Assembly (NCBI GenBank): GCA_002887195.1
Contig: PJAB01001767.1
Location: 1 to 12,332 of the forward strand
DNA length: 12,332 nucleotides
Source of the DNA: Chrysochromulina parva
Taxonomy: Eukaryota > Haptophyta > Prymnesiales > Chrysochromulinaceae
Direction of reading: 5' to 3'
Under the pieces are notes generated by a model. The model did not search any database, was not told the DNA's origin, and saw nothing but the letters and a program-made list of their open reading frames with translations. The translations under genes and the position numbers were made by a program. Positions 5,801 through 10,823 of this stretch are shown here, one piece after another; the stretch's first letter is position 1; every line of letters starts with the position of its first letter.

Positions 5801-6911
5801 TCTCCAGCACAACCTTCTTCGCAGGCTCCTCAAACACCACCCCCATCATTACCGCCCGCACCCTCATCGCTGGTGTTGGTTGGCCGCGAGCCGCCGCGAG
5901 CTCCTCCTCGTCCTCGGGCTTTTGCGGCGTGGTTGGCGCTGTGGCGAACGAGAAGCCGCCTCTGTAGCCCCCGCCGCGACGGGGAGGAGAAGCCGGTCTG
6001 GCTTCGTTGGGTGGACTCGGTGTGGCCGCGGCGGCCGGAGCAGCGGTGGATGGCACCAAACTCCGTGGAGGGTGGATGACATGGTAGCCTGTTGGAGACG
6101 TGTCCTGGGCCTCATCGAGGTCCCATCCCGTGGGTCCATGGCCGAGGAGAATGCTGAAGATGCGTTCTCCACCGTCCGCTTGTAGAGGAAGAGCCCGAGG
6201 AAGAGCTGCTGCCGCGGCTCGTGCGGGCTGGCTGCTGCGATGGTCCGACTCAGCCGCCACCGCCGCCCTCGGCACTATGCTTGCGGCGGGTGCGCCTGCA
6301 GCTTGGGTGACGGGGCTGGCACACGGAGTGGCCTCACTCGGCGTGGGTGGTGGTCCCGAGGGCGCCGGTGACTCCCTCGACGGGGTTAGTTCATGTGTTA
6401 GTTCATGTGTTAGTTCGGGCGAGGTCTCCGAACCACTCGCGAGCCGAAGACTCTGCGTAGTGGCGTATCTCCTCGCCGGGGCACGCCACTCCGTGTGCCA
6501 GTCTCGCCATCCACGCTGCAGGCGCACCCGCCGCAGGTGATTCTCACAGCAATTCCATCTTGCGCACAGCTCGAAGCGCTTTTCGTGCCTTGCGGTGCAA
6601 TGTGACATCCATCTTTGCAACATCATTGCAACCCGAAGGCCCTGCTGACGTCGATGCCGTACCCGATGCCGTATGTTGGCGACCTTGAAGGCCGCGGCAA
6701 ACGCTTGCCGCCGGAGGCGCTCGGCTATCATCCCTTTCTTGCCCCCGGCCGCCACGAAGAGAGCGCGCCACGTACTCCAGCCATGCTTGATCCGATAGCG
6801 GCGCCACTCGCGCCCCTGAAAGCGCTTTACCGCCTCGGCTCGCTCAAGTTTTGCAGCGGCACGGACTGCCTCGGCTTGCGTCTCGTCCTCCGTAGCCAAC
6901 CTATCTTGCAT
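2817..6911 (-). CDS. Large SFI1-like W-repeat protein with SH3/Tudor-like and SHOCT modules
   Basis: An intronless frame of 1364 residues from ATG (6911-6909) to TGA (2819-2817). The upstream in-frame stop is at 6926-6924. In order it has: a charged start; tryptophan-rich basic block A (36-143); a Pro/Ala/Ser linker with three RGGGYRG-type modules (about 287-321, 391-424, 617-639); four 10-residue repeats of the AAGYSCADAK type (482-525); an amphipathic stretch (725-768); further W-repeats (786-876); block B (907-1016), a clear duplicate of block A; an SH3/Tudor/agenet-like segment with VGDEVLYGRADG (about 1041-1092); a SHOCT domain with LLRQLQGLLDDGLITPEQFE (1151-1182); and a basic tail. Repeats such as IARAFESWANLW and LRRGWRSWRQW resemble SFI1 units, which bind centrin as long helices. 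A basal-body or cytoskeletal scaffold is inferred, not shown. An upstream exon cannot be excluded, since ACAG precedes the start. Confidence 0.75.
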   Translation of the reverse strand: MQDRLATEDETQAEAVRAAAKLERAEAVKRFQGREWRRYRIKHGWSTWRALFVAAGGKKGMIAERLRRQAFAAAFKVANIRHRVRHRRQQGLRVAMMLQRWMSHCTARHEKRFELCARWNCCENHLRRVRLQRGWRDWHTEWRAPARRYATTQSLRLASGSETSPELTHELTHELTPSRESPAPSGPPPTPSEATPCASPVTQAAGAPAASIVPRAAVAAESDHRSSQPARAAAAALPRALPLQADGGERIFSILLGHGPTGWDLDEAQDTSPTGYHVIHPPRSLVPSTAAPAAAATPSPPNEARPASPPRRGGGYRGGFSFATAPTTPQKPEDEEELAAARGQPTPAMRVRAVMMGVVFEEPAKKVVLEKPVARVAEPEDRSRRLAAVPPSTAAPAAAATPSPPKEARAASARRGGGYRGAFSTSVQVPMSEVVARAVAARAELDDYSSPKQPEPAPPRNRDNGGSFSQIERRATLTKIKEAGLSCAEARAAGYSCADAKAVGYTLVDAKAAGWSLEELLNVGYINQALAMRLDAANSEVTESGPEERHSLQTMDIRGSAMGLEALQPLSQPTQPEPNDPSSQSTADALQAPAFFTPATSAASLPLPLTDVAAACATPRWPNKPQAPSAQGGGYRGSFCTSARVPESEPPTPVMKVLGVMVGARAEKLHRASSFTADPGDLTPDTSTRATSTTDAPAASPTAVKKVEDVAPLRGATLDDVGGNPLSALADLWLGMSESISKSVETVAETVASAVESLDLGLDLGMQTSSMRHTALELVIDRAARRIRNQEIARAFESWANLWRHLVHHRRLLACSHRFTSLRLAEAFSYWARPPDWVWKNIEFSNKQIACNWWRPRGLRQGVHTWRSWLVWRAHEKKQREKSQRRREPLSPMGMQLRSQLLRRRMASNRVQGGWRRWKAVWLAAGGKLGETVYERRKRQVVAAARATAHKVADVRHRRQQGLRLAHSWQSWLAHCTARHEARAELYTHLDVGEDHLRRAHLRRGWRSWRQWYVEWDRLMRVEAPPRRLKLSGAQVAPASWDVGDEVLYGRADGNVLVPATVRAVHTDNTPDLYYTIEVNGDECSTPGDRLHAGFVKPPTPLPQLPPAKKPPQADFVRTALRSALRPAHHATAKGENLAAGARALALPPGSLVVLLRQLQGLLDDGLITPEQFEAKREELLARGTGAADGRRGEMFSNSENDTACESRRGGGAGSAAAVAATTRGTEAAGDLGFPETPNKTPHELRSDIFKWLEREELMNELTNEEDWAQTPGGSPRGERPPRKTDFLSPVGPYAAAPAAATEPSVSSMSRGQSFGRVRRGLGQATLSFGRTAAKTGDYLKSKLSFNRKPSNPEALERAYMMRV
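3864..4193 (-). repeat. Duplicated W-repeat block B (C-terminal copy)
   Basis: Encodes residues 907-1016. It is the second copy of the block at 6483-6806, about 2.6 kb away and in the same orientation, so it arose by intragenic duplication rather than inversion. Confidence 0.9.
4995..5063 (-). repeat. GGGYRG module, copy 3 (diverged)
   Basis: Encodes ATPRWPNKPQAPSAQGGGYRGSF. It is more diverged than copies 1 and 2 but keeps the core and the following TPVMKV segment. Confidence 0.75.
5337..5468 (-). repeat. Four-copy 10-residue repeat (AAGYSCADAK type)
   Basis: Four exact-period units, EAGLSCAEAR, AAGYSCADAK, AVGYTLVDAK and AAGWSLEELL, are followed by a partial NVGY. The pattern xAG[YFW]SxxEAK is a known kind of short helical solenoid repeat of unclear function found in algal, oomycete and some bacterial proteins. 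Confidence 0.85.
5640..5741 (-). repeat. GGGYRG module, copy 2
   Basis: Encodes PSTAAPAAAATPSPPKEAR followed by RRGGGYRGAF. It is the closest relative of copy 1. Confidence 0.85.
5949..6053 (-). repeat. GGGYRG module, copy 1
   Basis: Encodes PSTAAPAAAATPSPP followed by RRGGGYRGGF. Bases stay close to copy 2 (5640-5741) throughout, including silent positions, suggesting a fairly recent duplication or gene conversion. A downstream TPAMRVRAVMMG segment recurs after copy 3 as TPVMKVLGVMVG, so the ancestral module was longer than the Gly-Tyr core. Confidence 0.85.
6385..6416 (-). repeat. 12-bp coding tandem repeat (ELTH)
   Basis: GTTAGTTCATGT at 6385-6396 and 6397-6408, then a partial copy at 6409-6416. 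On the minus strand it encodes ELTHELTHELT. The perfect copies indicate recent slippage. Confidence 0.9.
6483..6806 (-). repeat. Duplicated W-repeat block A (N-terminal copy)
   Basis: Encodes protein residues 36-143. Shared features with block B are GWxxWxAxxxAAGGK, VRHRRQQGLR, W.S...HCTARHE and HLRR..L.RGWR.W. At DNA level stretches such as CGTGCCTTGCGGTGCAATGT and CGAAGGCCCTGCTGACG are identical in both copies. Confidence 0.9.
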
Positions 6912-7158
6912 TTCCACAGGCTGTTCTCAAAGCATTCCGGTTCGGGACGAGTTCCTTTAAAGTGCGTGCATGCAGCCCAATCGCTAGCAACAAAGAATTT
7001 GGTGGGCCGCAGGCTCGCAGCCGTTGACGGCGGCGGAGTATCCAGTTTTCATAAACTGTTTTTCCCCCCCGCGAAGATCACGACCCTTCCTTTCTCATTT
7101 CTGGCTCCCATCGAGCTCCAGCCGCGCCTTCCCACCGGCTGGCTGCGCGAGAGCGAAC
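6912..7158. promoter_or_regulatory. Divergent promoter between the SFI1-like and CXC genes
   Basis: Only 247 bp separate the two divergent ATGs, so the region probably drives both. It contains TTTAAA (6956-6961), CCAAT (6977-6981) and a T5C8 tract at about 7061-7073. The CXC frame is open upstream of its first ATG back to about 6988 (TAG at 6985-6987), but no ATG occurs there, so I treat it as leader. Confidence 0.55.
6956..6961. promoter_or_regulatory. TTTAAA, CHR-like variant near a CCAAT box
   Basis: TTTAAA is 45 nt upstream of the SFI1-like ATG, and CCAAT (6977-6981) lies 15 nt further out. In animals CHR elements with nearby CCAAT boxes mark G2/M promoters. Whether this applies here is unknown, and the hexamer could equally be an AT-rich core element. 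Confidence 0.2.
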
Positions 7159-9825
7159 ATGGACCCCAGTGAGCGCTCGCCGCTGCCCCCGGCGGCGGCG
7201 CAGGAAGCCAAAGAGGTGAGCCCCGGGCTCAATCGATGCTCCTACTCGTTCTCGATCAAGCGCGGGCGGGTGACCACGCGTGATGACGACGCTCCGTTCA
7301 GCAACAGGAGGCGGACTTCCACTCCCATAGGCCTGGGTTCGCGCGCGGGCGAGTCGCCATCGCACTTTGCACGGCTGCACCTCGGAGGTCAGGACGCGTG
7401 CTCTTACTCCCGCATGCCGCGCGCGCATCCCCTCTTCTCGCGACCAGCTCTCTCACGCGCCCTTGCCTCCCCGGGATCAGGTGGCGTTTCACCAGTGGGT
7501 CTTCCGTCTGCGGCCGCGGGGCCATCGGATGCGATGGTGCCGCTCTCGCGCGGTGGCGGCACCCGCCTCATCATGCACGGCGGGCGCGGCGTCTCGCCGT
7601 TCGCCGCCTTTGCCAACGCGCTCACGCCGCTGCCAGCGGAGCAGGCGGTCGGCGGCAACCTCGCACGGCTGCTGCATAAGAGCCACTACTCCAACTACCA
7701 GCCACCGTCCGGGCCGATGGCCAGGATGGGCTCGCCGTCCATCGAGGCACCGCCGAGCATCCTACCACCCGCTGCTGCTGCCGTTGCCGCTGCCCCGGCC
7801 GCTGCCGCCGCCGTCGCTGCTTTGGGGTTCGCCGGCGCCAGGTCGGCGGCGTCGCAGCGCAAGTCGCCCGTACGAAGCGGCGCTTCGTCTTCGTTGCGCA
7901 GCGCACCCCTGGTGGGCGAGAACCTCGGCGAGAACCACACGGGCGGCGCACGGCTGAGCATAGGCAGTGCGACCGGACCGACCGACCGACTGACCGACGA
8001 GGACGCAACGACGGCGGCGGCAGCGCCGGTGCCACCCACGCTCGGCGAGGCCTCGAGTGCCGACTCGTCGTGGTACATCGGTGGCGCCGGCGCGACGTCG
8101 GCGACGAGCCAGCCGCCCTCGGCTTCGCGTGCCTCTTGCGAATCGGCGGCGCGGAAGGGCAACTCGGGAGCACGCCGCGGCCTGAAGCTCCTCGCCGGCA
8201 GCCATTTGCCGCCCGGCAGCAACAGCGCTGGTGGCAGCAGCAGCAGCCACGCGGCGGCGACGCCGCTGCCGCCGCTCGATGACACGCCATCCTCCATCGA
8301 GCGCTTCCTGCACGCGAGCGTCGCCGACAACATCGGCGGCGATCGTGCCCTTTGCGGTGCACTCGGGCTCGACATCACGATGGAGCAGATCATCGCCGGC
8401 ATCGATGAGTCCGAGGAGCAGCAGCTCGGGAGTGGACTGGCGGGCACCTGCGACACCTGCGAGGACGAGGGCGGTGCCGGCGAGGACGGTGCGGGCGTGC
8501 AGCAATATGACGAAGCGGGCATGCCGATTGCGCCCCAAGCGATCAAGTCGTCCAAGAGCCGTGGCGGCCGGCCAAAGAAGTGTAACTGCCGCAACTCCAA
8601 GTGCCTCAAGCTCTATTGCGATTGCTTCTCGGTCGGGCTCATGTGCGACGGGTGCAACTGCAACGACTGCGCGAACAAGGAGGAGACTCGGGACAAGGTC
8701 GACGAGGCGCGCAAGTCGGTGCTCAAGCGCAACCCGAAAGCATTCCAGGCAAAGTTCATCGACCAGGAGAAGGGCGAGGCGGCCAAGGAGGGCGTCACCC
8801 AAAAGGAGAAGACCAAGCACGCGCGCGGGTGCAACTGCACCAAGAGCCGCTGCATCAAGAACTACTGCGAGTGCTGGCAGATGGGCATCGAGTGCACCGA
8901 CAAGTGCAAGTGCGTCGACTGCGCCAACAACGGCAATGTCGACAAGTCCGGTGGCGCCTTCCTCGCGCCTTCGACGGCGGCGACGACGACGACGACGACG
9001 CAGGGCCTCGAGAGTACTAGCGACCTACCACGGATGCCGCCGATGAAGCTGCTGGATGCCGACGAGCTCGGGGCGCCCGGCAGTGCCGGACCCCGATTGT
9101 TCGACGACGACCTATTCGGCGGCATTGGTGGCGGTTCGCGCCACTTGGACGAGCTGCCCTTCAGCTCGCCCTTCTCGCCCGATGCGTCGATGCTCACGAC
9201 GCCCGCGCCTGCTGGGTTCATGGCGCATGTCGCCCCGACCGCGCATCTGCCGCCCGCGACGGCTCTCTTCCACAACGGTGGGGGCAGCAGCACCGGCAGC
9301 GCCAGATCGAGCGCCAGATCGGGCGCCTTCCCGACCAGCACGCCGCTCGCCGAGTCCTTCCAAGACGATGATCTCGCGTCGTTGGTGGGGATGGCGGTCG
9401 GGCTCAGTAATGCCCAGCAGCAGCAGCAGCACCAGCACACGTCGCGGCCGACCGCGCCACCGCCCCAGACCGTACCCCCGGGATTCGTGCGTGCCCCGCC
9501 ACGGCTTTCGCATGGGGGCACGGGTGGGCCGAGCAGCTCGACAGTCGCCACCGCGCCCACCTTCCTCGCACCGACGCCATCGGCGCAGCCAGGCGCCACC
9601 GGCGAGGCGCTCGCAGGCCTATCAAGCGAGGAGCGCATCGCAGTACTGAGCGAGCTTGCTCCGTTCCGACTCGACACGCCTACGGGCTGCTCGATCAAGG
9701 CGCTGCTTCAGGCCAAGCCCGGATTCGACGACGAGGATGCACCACCCGCAAAGCGCATGCAGACCGAGCTGTCAAGCGCCAAGGGAGGCGAGCATCCCTT
9801 GGACGCGACGACCATGGCTACGTAA
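7159..9825 (+). CDS. CXC-domain (tesmin/TSO1/LIN54-like) DNA-binding protein
   Basis: A single-exon frame of 888 residues from the first ATG (7159) to TAA (9823-9825). A CXC-hinge-CXC domain is complete. CXC1 spans about residues 475-504 with KKCNCRNSKCLKLYCDCF, the hinge has RNPKAFQAKF (524-533), and CXC2 spans 558-588 with GCNCTKSRCIKNYCECW. The tyrosines that insert into the DNA minor groove in LIN54 are present (Y486, Y569). A basic GGRPKK just before CXC1 resembles an AT-hook core. The N-terminal region is Ala/Ser/Pro-rich; SPFAAFANALTPLP (about 146-159) faintly resembles the SPF-INSLSP motif of plant CXC proteins. A polyQ/H run (about 754-761) and PPAKRMQ near the end, a possible nuclear signal, follow. 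Known relatives regulate cell-cycle and developmental genes, in animals within DREAM/MuvB. The exact 5' structure is uncertain (GTGAGC at 7216), and a GTAAGT donor overlaps the stop. Confidence 0.9.
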   Translation: MDPSERSPLPPAAAQEAKEVSPGLNRCSYSFSIKRGRVTTRDDDAPFSNRRRTSTPIGLGSRAGESPSHFARLHLGGQDACSYSRMPRAHPLFSRPALSRALASPGSGGVSPVGLPSAAAGPSDAMVPLSRGGGTRLIMHGGRGVSPFAAFANALTPLPAEQAVGGNLARLLHKSHYSNYQPPSGPMARMGSPSIEAPPSILPPAAAAVAAAPAAAAAVAALGFAGARSAASQRKSPVRSGASSSLRSAPLVGENLGENHTGGARLSIGSATGPTDRLTDEDATTAAAAPVPPTLGEASSADSSWYIGGAGATSATSQPPSASRASCESAARKGNSGARRGLKLLAGSHLPPGSNSAGGSSSSHAAATPLPPLDDTPSSIERFLHASVADNIGGDRALCGALGLDITMEQIIAGIDESEEQQLGSGLAGTCDTCEDEGGAGEDGAGVQQYDEAGMPIAPQAIKSSKSRGGRPKKCNCRNSKCLKLYCDCFSVGLMCDGCNCNDCANKEETRDKVDEARKSVLKRNPKAFQAKFIDQEKGEAAKEGVTQKEKTKHARGCNCTKSRCIKNYCECWQMGIECTDKCKCVDCANNGNVDKSGGAFLAPSTAATTTTTTQGLESTSDLPRMPPMKLLDADELGAPGSAGPRLFDDDLFGGIGGGSRHLDELPFSSPFSPDASMLTTPAPAGFMAHVAPTAHLPPATALFHNGGGSSTGSARSSARSGAFPTSTPLAESFQDDDLASLVGMAVGLSNAQQQQQHQHTSRPTAPPPQTVPPGFVRAPPRLSHGGTGGPSSSTVATAPTFLAPTPSAQPGATGEALAGLSSEERIAVLSELAPFRLDTPTGCSIKALLQAKPGFDDEDAPPAKRMQTELSSAKGGEHPLDATTMAT
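7971..7998 (+). repeat. GACC tetranucleotide repeat in the CXC gene
   Basis: A run of GACC/GACT units encodes part of TGPTDRLTDED. Four-base repeats in coding sequence shift frame when they change length, so this is a potential hypermutable site, though short and interrupted. Confidence 0.7.
8980..9000 (+). repeat. ACG/GAC trinucleotide repeat encoding poly-Thr
   Basis: Repeated ACG codons encode six consecutive threonines just after the second CXC motif. Confidence 0.85.
9415..9438 (+). repeat. CAG repeat encoding poly-Gln/His
   Basis: Five CAG codons followed by CAC-CAG-CAC encode QQQQQHQH. Low-complexity Gln tracts are common in transcription factors. Confidence 0.9.
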
Positions 9826-10823
9826 GTCTGAGTCAGCACGCGTGCTGCGAGATCCCTCGTGATGATGATGATCAGTGCGAGACACAGGCCCAACACGGCG
9901 TCCGGGAAAGGCAGCGAGGTGCTGCCGGAGCGTATCGGTACACACACGAAGCTATCGCCGTTCGGCCATGGCGGTCGGGCGGCCGAGCAGAGGCCGTTGC
10001 GCTGCGAGGGGCGGCGTGGGACAGGCCTCTTGAAGGGTGAGATCGCCATGGGCGGGGATGGCGGAAGCGCAGACGGGGGCGTGTGATGGGGCATGTGACG
10101 GCAGTGCGGCGGCGTGAAGACCGCCTCTCGCTGAGCTTTGCGACTACAGGAGGGAGGCCATGCATGAGCGTCGTGTTGAGCAGACAGCTGGCCCTGGGGG
10201 CCGGCCACGATGCGCCGTCGGGTGCACGAGAGTGCACGCCGAGCACCGCAGCGTTGGAGAACGGACGCGTGCACACGTAAAGTGCGTGCCTGTGAGCTGT
10301 GTGCGACAGTGCTCTTCCACGTCTTCGGTTGAAACGTGTCCAGTACGACGTGTTGCGTTGGGTCGAGGTTCTCTGTGGGAGCGCCCGGCGCTGTATGAAA
10401 TGATGTGCGCGGTGTGGAGGCACGTCGTAAACGGTTCGGTCGTTGTGGCGTACTCTAGAGAGCGATCCGAAGGATCATGTTCATGACGACGATAAACACG
10501 TACACGAAATCCATAATCCATCCATGCACCTTGCGTTGCACGTCGGCGCGAGAATGATGTTGACGAGTTGACCTTGGGGGAGGGTTTCAACCATGGTTTC
10601 AACACTCAGGTAATTACCCTATGGTGTTTCTACATAGTGGCACGAAGTCTCCAACTAACGTGACGTGGAACATTCGGGATGGGTACCGGAGCTTGCACAA
10701 AATTACCGCCATTCGCACTGGAGACTCTCGTCGGACGTAATCGGTAATGGAACACCGCGCCATGCAACCAGCCAGCGCCCGATGACAACTTTATGATGTG
10801 TTCATGGTCATGCGTCATGGTGC
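9826..10823. other. Convergent intergenic region, about 1 kb, no gene seen
   Basis: Both strands contain open frames of 65-190 codons, but none shows a domain and most overlap one another, as expected in G+C-rich DNA. It holds the 3' ends of the CXC and MGDG synthase genes. Local structure includes GATCC-GAA-GGATC (10464-10476), the direct repeat GGTTTCAAC (10583-10591 and 10595-10603) and the palindrome GGTAATTACC (10609-10618). About 10480-10800 is noticeably richer in A+T than the flanking genes. Unrecognised terminal exons of the CXC gene, or a noncoding RNA, remain possible. Confidence 0.55.
10583..10618. repeat. GGTTTCAAC direct repeat and GGTAATTACC palindrome
   Basis: Two GGTTTCAAC copies start 12 nt apart, separated by CAT. 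A perfect 10-bp palindrome follows six bases later. Function unknown. Confidence 0.6.

Noticed and set aside
6911..6917. Start of the large minus-strand gene at GTG 6917
   Set aside because: GTG is not expected to start a nuclear gene. The ATG two codons later (6911-6909) is the first methionine after the in-frame stop.
7024..7158. CXC protein start at TTG 7024
   Set aside because: Not an ATG. The first in-frame ATG is 7159, and the extra 45 residues have no recognisable feature.
7695..8820. Long minus-strand open frames (up to about 350 codons) opposite the CXC gene
   Set aside because: They are antisense to a clearly coding domain, lack any recognisable domain and are the expected by-product of G+C-rich codon use.
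9826..10823. Transposon or insertion sequence remnant
   Set aside because: No transposase or reverse-transcriptase frame and no terminal inverted repeats with target duplication could be seen.
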